In this document: piece after piece, positions 6,372 through 14,014 of the stretch
Layout of the letters: every line of letters begins with the position of its first letter
How positions within the stretch are numbered: the stretch's first letter is position 1
From: RGIG426 sp045640165
GTDB taxonomy: Bacteria > Bacillota > Clostridia > Oscillospirales > Acutalibacteraceae
Reading direction: 5' to 3'
Assembly: GCA_045640165.1 (NCBI GenBank)
Contig: JAZUEK010000061.1
Location: 1-14,208, forward strand
Length of the DNA stretch: 14,208 bases
The notes under the pieces: generated by a model
Seen by the model: the letters and a program-made list of their open reading frames with translations, nothing else
Told to the model about the DNA's origin: nothing
Database searches by the model: none
Position numbers and translations under genes: made by a program

Positions 6372-7172
6372 TTATTCGGCTCTCTTGACCTCATCCCACA
6401 ATTGGTTGAGCGTATCAAGAGAAGCGGCAGGCACGTCAATGCCCCGTTCGGCGGCCAATTTGTCCAACGCGGAAAAGCGGCGAACGAATTTCTCCACACT
6501 CTTCCCGAGAGCGAACTCCGGCTCGATTTTAAGGAATCGCGCCACGTTGACCACCGAAAACAACACGTCGCCCAATTCCTCTTCCTGCGCCTGAGCGTTG
6601 CCGGAAGCGATTTCCGCTTTTAATTCGGCAATCTCGCCGGAAAGCGTATCGAGCGTATCCTCCACCCCGTCGTAATCAAATCCGACGCGGCGCGCGCGGT
6701 CTTGCACCTTTTCGGCGCGCATGAGCGCAGGCAACGTTTTCGGTACGTTCTTAAGCAAATCGGACTGGGCGTTGGTCTTCTTCGTAGCACGCTTCATCGC
6801 GTCCCAACTCTTAAGCGCCTCAGCCTCATTGTTCGCTTTGACGTCACCGAACACGTGAGGATGGCGAACGATGAGTTTCTTACACAGTTCGTCCACCACG
6901 TTGTCAAACGTGAAACCGCCGACTTCCTCCTCCATCACGGAGTGGAACACCACCTGCATCAGCACGTCGCCGAGTTCTTCTCGCAGACCGGCCATGTCGC
7001 CGTTATCGATAGCTTCGATGGCTTCGTGGGTCTCCTCGAGGAAATTCTGACGAATGCTTTCGTGCGTTTGTTCCTTGTCCCACGGGCAACCCTCCGGCGA
7101 GCGGAGCGCACGCATAATGGCGAGCAAGTCGTCCATGGAATAGGTTTCTTTTTCAGGGTAAGAGAGTGACAT
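6372..7172 (-). CDS. mazG: Nucleoside triphosphate pyrophosphohydrolase MazG
   Basis: MazG hydrolyses (d)NTPs to NMP and pyrophosphate, cleaning the nucleotide pool and lowering ppGpp under stress. The 266-residue product has two MazG domains, as in E. coli MazG. Domain 1 shows SPEGCPWDKEQTH (25-37), the metal-binding EETHE (46-50) and EELGDV (65-70). Domain 2 carries EEELGDV (197-203) within the sequence ending VVNVARFL. The fused methylase domain of Bacillus YabN is absent. ATG 7172 has GAGG nine bases upstream and lies 24 bases after a very good -10 box. Hup follows and is probably co-transcribed. Confidence 0.95.
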   Translation of the reverse strand: MSLSYPEKETYSMDDLLAIMRALRSPEGCPWDKEQTHESIRQNFLEETHEAIEAIDNGDMAGLREELGDVLMQVVFHSVMEEEVGGFTFDNVVDELCKKLIVRHPHVFGDVKANNEAEALKSWDAMKRATKKTNAQSDLLKNVPKTLPALMRAEKVQDRARRVGFDYDGVEDTLDTLSGEIAELKAEIASGNAQAQEEELGDVLFSVVNVARFLKIEPEFALGKSVEKFVRRFSALDKLAAERGIDVPAASLDTLNQLWDEVKRAE

Positions 7173-7195
7173 ATCAGCGCCTCACTTTAGGTATT

Positions 7196-7224
7196 ATTTT
7201 ACAATATTTTTGCCCGATTTGCAA
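7196..7224 (-). promoter_or_regulatory. SigmaA-type promoter for mazG-hup
   Basis: On the minus strand the -35 TTGCAA (7224-7219) is 17 bases from the -10 TAAAAT (7201-7196), with transcription expected to start near 7190. The spacer is A-rich. Phased A/T tracts lie upstream and an inverted repeat overlaps the -35 box. It is one of the best promoter matches in the window. Confidence 0.82.
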
Positions 7225-7304
7225 GTGTTTTCTTGCAATTTTTCTCAAAAAAAGCGGATTTTGGGAAGATTTTTTGCCTATTTTGCCCATTTTTTTGCCA
7301 TTTT
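7207..7304. other. Helically phased T-tracts, predicted intrinsic curvature
   Basis: T-runs of 3 to 7 bases on the plus strand are centred near 7209, 7219, 7229.5, 7241, 7260.5, 7272.5, 7282.5, 7293 and 7302.5, with an A7 run at 7250 in the one gap. Mean spacing is about 10.4 bases, one helical turn, over nine turns. Such phasing is known to bend DNA. The block covers and precedes the mazG promoter, where it could act as a curved UP-like element. Confidence 0.65.
7219..7238. repeat. Inverted repeat over the mazG promoter -35 box
   Basis: TTGCAAG (7219-7225) and CTTGCAA (7232-7238) form a perfect 7-bp inverted repeat with a six-base T-rich spacer. The left arm is the -35 hexamer. Position and size suit a dimeric repressor or activator site; no regulator can be named. 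Confidence 0.5.
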
Positions 7305-7330
7305 CCACATCATAACGCAAAAAAGGCACG

Positions 7331-8311
7331 TTACGGCATAATTTTTCCGGCGGCAAAATCAGCGGCAAACGGCACTTCATCCAACGTGAATTCCCTTCCG
7401 TTTAGGTAGGCAAGCTCGCCGGCATCCGTCTTAAAATTGAACTTAAGGCGGTAAGCGCACAGTGCTTGCTTGGTCATCCCCACGCGCTTGTTTTGCTGAT
7501 TTTTGCCATACTTGCCATCCCCCAAAAGCGGATGGCCGATGGACGCAAAATGCGCGCGAATCTGGTGGGTGCGGCCGGTGAGCAGGTGCACTTCGAGCAG
7601 AGACACACCGTTTTTCTCCGCAAGCACTTTGTATGCGGTCACAATGGTGCGCGCATCCGGCGTTTTTTTGTCGGAGATGTACACCCGGTTTTGGTCGCTG
7701 TTTTTCTCTAAATAGCCGGTGAGCGTGTCCGCCTTTTTCAGCATTTTTCCGAACACCAGGCACTGGTAGTATTTCTCAATTTCGCGGTTTTTGAGCTTTT
7801 CATTCAGAATACGCAACGCCGCCGCCGTTTTGGCGGCAATCACGATACCGGCCGTGTTGCGGTCAATACGGTTGACAAGCGCCGGCGTAAAGGAGTTCTC
7901 GTCGTCAGGTTGGAACTCCCCTTTTTCATATAAATAACGCTGCACACGCGCAATCAACGTGTCGCCGTATTCGTTTTTGTCGGGGTGAACAAGCAGTCCA
8001 GCCGGCTTGTTTAACAGCATCACGTTCTCGTCTTCGTACACGACGCGAAGATCTTTTCCGGCTTGCATAAATTCGTGCGCCCACTGTTTTTCTACGACGG
8101 TTTGCTCTAAAAATTCATCCTGCACAAACACACGCACCACGTCGCCCTCGCACAGCCGCGTAGAGATTTCGGCGCGTTTTCCGTTGACTTTAATATCCTT
8201 GCACCGCACCGCCTTATAAATGCGCGGCATCGGCAATTTCGGAAACGTCTTACACAAAAATTTATCCAGCCGCTGTCCGGCGTCGTTTTTTCCGACAGTC
8301 ACTAATTTCAA
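7331..8311 (-). CDS. RluA/RluC-family 23S rRNA pseudouridine synthase
   Basis: These enzymes isomerise uridines to pseudouridine in rRNA or tRNA; target sites cannot be read from sequence. The product has an N-terminal S4 domain (about residues 13-75, RLDKFLCKTF through CEGDVVRVFV), LLNKPAGLLVHP near 99-110, the catalytic RxD motif as NRIDRNTAG (Asp150), and the C-terminal GRTHQIRAHFASIGHPLLGD. The S4 domain points to the RluC branch. I chose a TTG start at 8311, which has AAGGAGGG seven bases upstream and gives MKLVTVGKNDAGQRLD, matching family N-termini. The longer frame from a TTG at 8353 has no SD and would run into the radC promoter. Product 326 residues. It diverges from radC; no clear terminator follows. 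Confidence 0.92.
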   Translation of the reverse strand: MKLVTVGKNDAGQRLDKFLCKTFPKLPMPRIYKAVRCKDIKVNGKRAEISTRLCEGDVVRVFVQDEFLEQTVVEKQWAHEFMQAGKDLRVVYEDENVMLLNKPAGLLVHPDKNEYGDTLIARVQRYLYEKGEFQPDDENSFTPALVNRIDRNTAGIVIAAKTAAALRILNEKLKNREIEKYYQCLVFGKMLKKADTLTGYLEKNSDQNRVYISDKKTPDARTIVTAYKVLAEKNGVSLLEVHLLTGRTHQIRAHFASIGHPLLGDGKYGKNQQNKRVGMTKQALCAYRLKFNFKTDAGELAYLNGREFTLDEVPFAADFAAGKIMP

Positions 8312-8339
8312 GGCGTTTCCCTCCTTTTCATTTTCGGTC

Positions 8340-8368
8340 TTGTTTTCAATCAAATAGTGTGATATACT
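8340..8368 (+). promoter_or_regulatory. Promoter of radC
   Basis: -35 TTGTTT (8340-8345), 17-base spacer, and an extended -10 TGATATACT (TG at 8360-8361, TATACT 8363-8368). Transcription should start near 8375, giving a short leader with GAAAGGAG (8383-8390) before the ATG. The 12 bases TGTGATATACTG are identical to the core of the uvrB promoter. Confidence 0.78.
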
Positions 8369-8397
8369 GGTAGCACCCTCGCGAAAGGAGACTCTTT

Positions 8398-9102
8398 ATG
8401 GACGAGAACGTACACAAAAACCACCGCAATCGTATGCGCGAGCAATTTCGCGAGCACGGGCCCTCTGCATTTAACGACATTCAACTGATGGAATTTTTGC
8501 TGTTTTACGCCATTCCCCACGGCGACGTCAATCCCATCGCCCACGCGCTTTTGAATCGTTTCGGAAGCGTGTCCGGTGCACTCAAAGCAAGCCCGGCACA
8601 ACTGAAAACCGTTCCCGGTATCGGCGACAACGCCGCCTCGCTCTTGTCGCTGTGCGGTCACCTTGTACGCAAATGCGGCGAAGAACAGCTTCCCGTCGGT
8701 ATTCAGCTTTCCACTTCCGAGGAATTCGGGCAATTCTTTCTCCCTCGCTTTTGGAACGAACAAAACGAAGTGATGATGCTGATGTCCTTAAACCATCGGC
8801 ACGAGGTGCTCAACTGCTCGCTCATCACCAAAGGGTCGGTCAGCGCCACCGAAATCAACACACGGCTCGTGTTACAGCAAACGCTGTCGGACAACGCGAC
8901 CGCTGTCGTCATCGCCCACAATCATCCGTCCGGTCACGCGCTTCCCTCTCGCGCGGATATTGAAAGTACCATAACGCTCGCCAAAATGCTCTCTGCCGTG
9001 AGTGTAAAACTGCTTGACCACATCGTCATCGCAGACAACGATTTTATCTCGATGCGCGAAACGCCGACGCTTTCCCACATCTTCGCCGAAAGCGACAAAT
9101 AA
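8398..9102 (+). CDS. radC: RadC-family JAB/MPN-domain protein
   Basis: RadC proteins are historically called DNA repair proteins, but their biochemical role is unsettled. The 234-residue product has an N-terminal helix-hairpin-helix region (TVPGIGDNAASLL, 71-83) and a C-terminal JAB/MPN metalloprotease-like domain. Metal ligands are intact: H174 and H176 in HNHPSG, S184 and D187, with the exact HxHx7Sx2D spacing. The segment that usually reads HPRE in RadC is NTRL here (154-157), so the conserved Glu is missing. The HNHPSGHALPS variant replaces the usual Asp after SG. The N-terminus (HKNHRNRMREQF, then MEFLLFYAIPHGD) is typical of a clostridial RadC branch. GAAAGGAG sits seven bases before the ATG. 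It is the only plus-strand gene, with its own promoter and terminator. Confidence 0.92.
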   Translation: MDENVHKNHRNRMREQFREHGPSAFNDIQLMEFLLFYAIPHGDVNPIAHALLNRFGSVSGALKASPAQLKTVPGIGDNAASLLSLCGHLVRKCGEEQLPVGIQLSTSEEFGQFFLPRFWNEQNEVMMLMSLNHRHEVLNCSLITKGSVSATEINTRLVLQQTLSDNATAVVIAHNHPSGHALPSRADIESTITLAKMLSAVSVKLLDHIVIADNDFISMRETPTLSHIFAESDK

Positions 9103-9112
9103 AGCAACGTAC

Positions 9113-9152
9113 ATCCCCTGCAAAACGCCGTTTTGCAGGGGATTTTTTATTT
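9113..9152 (+). terminator. Rho-independent terminator of radC, overlapping the uvrA stop
   Basis: A perfect 14-bp stem (9113-9126 with 9130-9143, GCC loop) is followed by TTTTTTATTT on the plus strand. The uvrA stop codon (9149-9147) lies inside this T-tract. On the minus strand the same hairpin follows uvrA by three bases but is trailed by GTACGTTGC, not a U-run, so it is a poor intrinsic terminator for uvrA. Confidence 0.92.
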
Positions 9153-11975
9153 CAGAACTTTTTTGAGATACTGGCCCGTATACGAGCGGTCACATTTTGC
9201 CACCTGTTCGGGCGTTCCGGTCGCCACAATCTCACCGCCGCGGTCGCCGCCTTCGGGGCCGAGGTCAATGAGGTAGTCAGCGGATTTCACCACGTCAAGG
9301 TTATGCTCGATGACCACCACCGTGTTGCCGGCATCCACGAGTTTTTGCAGCACAGTCAGCAGTTGCGCCACGTCAGCGGTATGCAGTCCCGTGGTCGGCT
9401 CATCAAGAATATAAATCGTCTTACCGGTCGCCACGCGAGACAGTTCCGTCGCAAGTTTTACGCGCTGTGCCTCGCCGCCCGAAAGCGTCGTTGCCGGCTG
9501 GCCGAGTTTGACGTAGCCGAGTCCGACGTCCACGAGCGTTTTCAGTTTACGGGCGATTTTCGGAATATCGCCGAAGAACTGGACCGCTTCCTCCGCGGTC
9601 ATTTCGAGCACGTCGTAAATGCTCTTGCCCTTGTACTTCACTTCGAGCGTTTCGCGGTTATAGCGTTTGCCCTTGCACACCTCACACGGCACGAAAATGT
9701 CCGGCAAAAAGTGCATTTCGATTTTCAAAATGCCGTCACCGGTACACGCCTCGCACCGTCCGCCTTTCACGTTAAAACTAAACCGTCCGGCATTAAAGCC
9801 TTTGGCGCGCGCGTCCGGCGTTTGGGCATAGAGATTGCGGATGTCGTTAAACACACCCGTATAGGTTGCCGGATTGGAGCGCGGCGTGCGACCAATCGGC
9901 GATTGGTCGATGTTGATGACCTTGTCGAGATGCTCAACGCCGGTGATTTTTTCGTGCTTACCGGGGTGGGTCAGCGCGCGGTTGAGTTTACCGGCGAGCG
10001 CTTTATACAGCACCTCGTTGACAAGCGACGATTTGCCCGAGCCGGACACGCCGGTCACGCAGTTGAACGCGCCGAGCAAAAACGGCACGTCTACGTCTTT
10101 TAGGTTGTTTTCCCCGGCCTTGTGGACGATGAGTTTTTGGCCCGTTCCCTTGCGGCGTTTTTGCGGCACGGGAATTTGCCGCTTGCCGCTCAAATACAAG
10201 CCGGTCACCGATGTATCGCAGTTACACAGTTCTTCCGGCGTGCCTGCAAACACAACGTTGCCGCCGTGAACGCCGGCGCCCGGGCCGATGTCTACAACAA
10301 AGTCGGCGGCGCGAATGGTGTCTTCGTCGTGTTCGACCACAACCAGCGTATTACCGAGGTCGCGCAGGCGTTTTAAGGTGGCGAGCAACTTGTCGTTATC
10401 GCGTTGGTGCAGACCGATGCTCGGCTCGTCGAGGATATACAAAACGCCCATCAAATACGAACCGATTTGGGTCGCCAACCGAATGCGTTGCGCCTCGCCG
10501 CCCGACAGCGTTGCCGATGCGCGAGACAACGTAAGGTAGTCAAGTCCCACGCCTTTTAAGAAGCCGAGCCGCTCGCGCACCTCTTTCAAGATGCCGTCGC
10601 CAATCGCGTGCTCGCGCTCGGTCAATTTGAGGTTGTCTAAAAACTCCAACGCCTCCGTCACCGAAAGGCGCGTAAATTCCATAATGTTGAGACCACCGAT
10701 GGTGACCGCCAAGCTTTCCGGCTTCAGACGATTACCGTGACAATCGGGACACGGCATCTGCTGCATATACGACTCTAATTCTTCGCGCATCCAGTCGCTC
10801 TTGGTCTCTTTATAGCGGCGCTCAAGATTGTTCACAATGCCCTCGAACGGTGCCATATATTCGCCGGTGCCGTATTCTTGACGGCGAATCATCTTGATTT
10901 TCCGACCGTTCGTGCCATAGAGCAGCACATCCAGTTTTTCTTGCGGAATGTCGCAGACGGGCGTGTCCAGCGAAAAGCCGCAGTCGTTCGCCACCGCCTC
11001 AAAATACATCTGCACCATCGTGCCGCCCTCTAAATAGCTCCAACCGCTCGTGGAAATTGCGCCTTGGTTGAGCGAGAGGGCTTTGTCTTTGAACACGCGT
11101 TCGGGGTCAACCGACAGATACACACCGAGACCGGTGCAAGTCGGGCACGCGCCGAACGGGTTGTTAAACGAAAACATCCGCGGCGCCAATTCCTCCACGC
11201 TGACACCGTGGTCGGGGCAGGCGTAGTTTTGGGAAAAGAGCATTTCTTCCCCACCGACCACGTCTACCGTTAAAAGTCCGCCGGAAAGCGTGCACGCCGT
11301 CTCCACCGAGTCGGCGAGACGACTGCGGATGCCATCGCCCACAACGAGGCGGTCAACCACCACGTCGATTTCGTGTTTTTTGTTTTTGTCGAGGTCGAAC
11401 GTCTCGGACAAATCGTGCATTTCACCGTCCACGCGCACACGGGCAAAGCCCTCTTTACGCGCGTGTTCGAATTCTTTTTGGTGTTGGCCTTTGCGCCCAC
11501 GCACGAGCGGTGCGAGCAGTTGAATTTTCGTCTTTTCGGGAAGCGCCATCACGCGGTCCACAATCTGGTCGACCGATTGCTGGGCAATCTCTTTGCCGCA
11601 AATCGGGCAGTGTGGCACGCCGATACGCGCATACAAAAGACGCAGGTAGTCATAGATTTCGGTTACCGTTCCCACGGTGGAACGGGGGTTTTTCGAGGTG
11701 GTTTTTTGGTCAATCGAAATGGCCGGCGAAAGCCCCTCAATCTCGTCCACGTCCGGCTTTTCCATTTGTCCGAGGAATTGCCGTGCATAGGAAGAAAGGC
11801 TCTCCACGTAGCGACGTTGTCCCTCGGCATAGAGCGTGTCGAACGCCAGCGACGATTTGCCCGAGCCGGAAAGGCCGGTCATAACCACCAATTTGTCGCG
11901 CGGAATATCCACGTCGATATTTTTCAAGTTGTGCGCCCGCGCACCGCGGATACGCAGTTGTTTTTCGTCCGCCAT
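9147..11975 (-). CDS. uvrA: Excinuclease ABC subunit A
   Basis: UvrA is the dimeric ATPase that finds bulky DNA lesions and loads UvrB in nucleotide excision repair. The 942-residue product has the full family length, with two ABC ATPase halves. Half 1 has Walker A GLSGSGKSS (34-42), the SIDQKTTSKNPRSTVGTVTEI segment and signature LSGGEAQRIRLA. Half 2 has GVSGSGKSSLV and LSGGEAQRVKLA. The C-terminal zinc module is intact (CEAC and, about 20 residues on, CEVC). The first zinc site reads CPDH...CPTC, with His in place of the usual second Cys. ATG 11975 is chosen, six bases after AAGGAGG; its A is the last base of the uvrB stop (TGATG). A GTG at 11978 is too close to the SD. Translation is coupled to uvrB. 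Confidence 0.98.
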   Translation of the reverse strand: MADEKQLRIRGARAHNLKNIDVDIPRDKLVVMTGLSGSGKSSLAFDTLYAEGQRRYVESLSSYARQFLGQMEKPDVDEIEGLSPAISIDQKTTSKNPRSTVGTVTEIYDYLRLLYARIGVPHCPICGKEIAQQSVDQIVDRVMALPEKTKIQLLAPLVRGRKGQHQKEFEHARKEGFARVRVDGEMHDLSETFDLDKNKKHEIDVVVDRLVVGDGIRSRLADSVETACTLSGGLLTVDVVGGEEMLFSQNYACPDHGVSVEELAPRMFSFNNPFGACPTCTGLGVYLSVDPERVFKDKALSLNQGAISTSGWSYLEGGTMVQMYFEAVANDCGFSLDTPVCDIPQEKLDVLLYGTNGRKIKMIRRQEYGTGEYMAPFEGIVNNLERRYKETKSDWMREELESYMQQMPCPDCHGNRLKPESLAVTIGGLNIMEFTRLSVTEALEFLDNLKLTEREHAIGDGILKEVRERLGFLKGVGLDYLTLSRASATLSGGEAQRIRLATQIGSYLMGVLYILDEPSIGLHQRDNDKLLATLKRLRDLGNTLVVVEHDEDTIRAADFVVDIGPGAGVHGGNVVFAGTPEELCNCDTSVTGLYLSGKRQIPVPQKRRKGTGQKLIVHKAGENNLKDVDVPFLLGAFNCVTGVSGSGKSSLVNEVLYKALAGKLNRALTHPGKHEKITGVEHLDKVINIDQSPIGRTPRSNPATYTGVFNDIRNLYAQTPDARAKGFNAGRFSFNVKGGRCEACTGDGILKIEMHFLPDIFVPCEVCKGKRYNRETLEVKYKGKSIYDVLEMTAEEAVQFFGDIPKIARKLKTLVDVGLGYVKLGQPATTLSGGEAQRVKLATELSRVATGKTIYILDEPTTGLHTADVAQLLTVLQKLVDAGNTVVVIEHNLDVVKSADYLIDLGPEGGDRGGEIVATGTPEQVAKCDRSYTGQYLKKVLK

Positions 11976-13936
11976 CACGAGCCTCCTTGCAGTTCTTTAA
12001 TGCGGTCACGAAGCCACGCCGCGTGTTCGAATTCGAGCAGGCGCGCCGCGTTCTTCATCTCTTTCTTCAGTTTCACAATTTCCGCCTCGCGCTCGGCACG
12101 GGACAGTTTGCGGCCGGTTTCGTTGCGCACCGTGTCTTTGCCGCTGATTTCGAGCACGTCGCGCACGTCTTTGACAATCGTTTGCGGCACGATGCCGTGT
12201 GCTTTATTGTACTCGTCTTGAATTTTGCGGCGGCGCGCCGTTTCGGAAAGTGCGCGTTCCATCGACGGCGTCACCTCATCGGCATACAAAATCACCTTGC
12301 CCTGCGCATGGCGAGCGGCGCGGCCCATCGTCTGGATTAGCGCGGTTTCGGAGCGCAAAAAGCCCTCTTTGTCCGCATCCAAAATAGCGACAAGCGACAC
12401 CTCCGGCAAGTCGAGACCTTCGCGCAAAAGGTTGATACCGACCAGCACGTCAAATTCGCCGAGCCGCAAATCGCGGATGATTTCCATACGCTCAATCGTA
12501 TCAATGTCGTGGTGCATATACCGCACCTTGACGCCGGCGCCCCGTAAAAAGTCGGTCAAATCCTCTGCCATTTTCTTGGTCAGCGTGGTGACGAGCACAC
12601 GCTCCTTTTTCTCGGTCCGCTCGCGGATTTCGGCGAGCAAATCGTCAATTTGTCCCTCGACCGGTCGCACCGACGTTTCAGGGTCTAAAAGCCCCGTCGG
12701 ACGGATGACCTGCTCGACAATTTGGGCGCTTTTTTGCTTTTCTAAGTCACCCGGCGTGGCGCTGACGAACACCGCCTGCCCCACGTGGCCGTAAAACTCA
12801 TCGAAGTTGAGCGGACGGTTGTCGTAGGCGCTCGGAAGCCGGAAGCCGTATTCGACAAGCGACTCTTTTCGCGCGCGGTCGCCGCCGTACATTCCGCGCA
12901 CCTGCGGCAACGTCGCGTGCGACTCGTCCACAAACAAGAGAAAATCGTCCGGAAAGTAGTCGAGAAGCGTGCACGGCGGATCGCCGGGTTTTCTGCCGGA
13001 CAGCACCGCCGAATAGTTCTCAATCCCCTTGCACATTCCGATTTCGCGGAGCATTTCGATATCGTAGCGCGTGCGCTGGGAAATGCGCTGCGCTTCGAGT
13101 AATTTATGTTCACTCTCGAAGTATTTCACGCGCTCGTCGAGTTCTTTTTCGATACGCCCGATAGCGGTTTCCATCTTTTCCGGCGGAATAATGTAGTGCG
13201 AAGCCGGATAAATCGCCGCGTGGGTCAACGTTGCTTTGATTTCCCCCGTCAACGGGTTTAATTCACACACGCGGTCAATCTCGTCGCCGAAGAACTCCAC
13301 GCGAATGGCGGAATCCTGCGCATACGCCGGAAAAATATCCACAATATCGCCGCGCACACGGAATTTGTTGCGCGTAAAGTTCACGTCGTTGCGCTCATAC
13401 TGGATGCCGACGAGTTTTTCGATGAGTTCATCGCGGCTTTTCTCCATTCCCGGGCGCAGCGAAATCACCATACTGCGATAGTCAATCGGGTCGCCGAGCG
13501 AGTAGATACACGACACGCTCGCCACCAAAATTACGTCGCGCCGCTCAGACAGTGCCGAGGTTGCGGAGTGACGCAATTTGTCGATTTCGTCGTTGATATC
13601 CGAGTCCTTTTCGATATAGGTGTCGGTCGAGGGAACGTACGCCTCCGGCTGATAATAGTCGTAGTAAGAGACGAAGTATTCCACCGCGTTATTCGGGAAA
13701 AACTCCTTAAATTCCGAGCAAAGTTGGGCGGCGAGCGTTTTGTTGTGCGCCAAAATCAGCGTCGGGCGGTTGACTTTGGCAATCACGTTCGCCATCGTGA
13801 ACGTCTTGCCCGAACCGGTCACGCCAAGGAGCGTCTGCTCTTTCATACCGCTGTTAATCCCGTTTACAAGGCGCTCAATTGCTTCCGGCTGATCGCCGGT
13901 CGGTTTGTAGTCGGATTTGAGTTCGAAATGATCCAC
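11975..13936 (-). CDS. uvrB: Excinuclease ABC subunit B
   Basis: UvrB is the helicase-like damage verifier that receives DNA from UvrA and recruits UvrC. The 653-residue product is complete: Walker A GVTGSGKT (38-45), the beta-hairpin region YYDYYQPEAYVPSTDTY (91-107) that inserts between strands, Walker B DESH (337-340), helicase motif VI region QTMGRAARH, and a C-terminal UVR motif (KKEMKNAARLLEFEHAAWLRD) for UvrC contact. The start is GTG at 13936, with GGAGG seven bases upstream and the expected N-terminus HFELKSDYKPTGDQPEAI. It is first in the uvrB-uvrA operon, behind a strong extended -10 promoter. No LexA box is visible. uvrC is not in the window. Confidence 0.98.
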   Translation of the reverse strand: MDHFELKSDYKPTGDQPEAIERLVNGINSGMKEQTLLGVTGSGKTFTMANVIAKVNRPTLILAHNKTLAAQLCSEFKEFFPNNAVEYFVSYYDYYQPEAYVPSTDTYIEKDSDINDEIDKLRHSATSALSERRDVILVASVSCIYSLGDPIDYRSMVISLRPGMEKSRDELIEKLVGIQYERNDVNFTRNKFRVRGDIVDIFPAYAQDSAIRVEFFGDEIDRVCELNPLTGEIKATLTHAAIYPASHYIIPPEKMETAIGRIEKELDERVKYFESEHKLLEAQRISQRTRYDIEMLREIGMCKGIENYSAVLSGRKPGDPPCTLLDYFPDDFLLFVDESHATLPQVRGMYGGDRARKESLVEYGFRLPSAYDNRPLNFDEFYGHVGQAVFVSATPGDLEKQKSAQIVEQVIRPTGLLDPETSVRPVEGQIDDLLAEIRERTEKKERVLVTTLTKKMAEDLTDFLRGAGVKVRYMHHDIDTIERMEIIRDLRLGEFDVLVGINLLREGLDLPEVSLVAILDADKEGFLRSETALIQTMGRAARHAQGKVILYADEVTPSMERALSETARRRKIQDEYNKAHGIVPQTIVKDVRDVLEISGKDTVRNETGRKLSRAEREAEIVKLKKEMKNAARLLEFEHAAWLRDRIKELQGGS

Positions 13937-13974
13937 GCTCGCTCCTCCTCTCCTCGAAAATCACATACAAGGAC

Positions 13975-14003
13975 AGTATATCACAATGATTTTAGTATTA
14001 CAA
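13975..14003 (-). promoter_or_regulatory. Promoter of uvrB-uvrA
   Basis: Minus strand: -35 TTGTAA (14003-13998), 17-base spacer, -10 TATACT (13980-13975) with an extended TGA just before it. Transcription should start near 13968, leaving a leader of about 30 bases with GAGGAGGAG. The block TGTGATATACTG (13985-13974) is the same 12-mer as in the radC promoter. Confidence 0.85.
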
Positions 14004-14014
14004 GCAAACAACGC

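Noticed and set aside
7300..7335. Terminator for rluC
   Set aside because: A T6 run follows the stop, but the sequence before it forms only a three-pair stem, too weak for an intrinsic terminator.
7174..7380. Minus-strand open frame of 68 codons between rluC and mazG
   Set aside because: It overlaps the end of rluC and consists mostly of the Lys-rich reading of the phased A-tracts and the mazG promoter; the promoter explanation fits better.
9303..12221. Plus-strand open frames opposite uvrA and uvrB (for example 9303-10103 and 11373-12221)
   Set aside because: Antisense to very conserved repair genes, with low-information translations and no ribosome binding sites noted.
13937..14014. LexA (SOS) box upstream of uvrBA
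   Set aside because: I looked for a GAAC-N4-GTTC type site on both strands and found none; SOS control by a standard Firmicute LexA box is not supported here.
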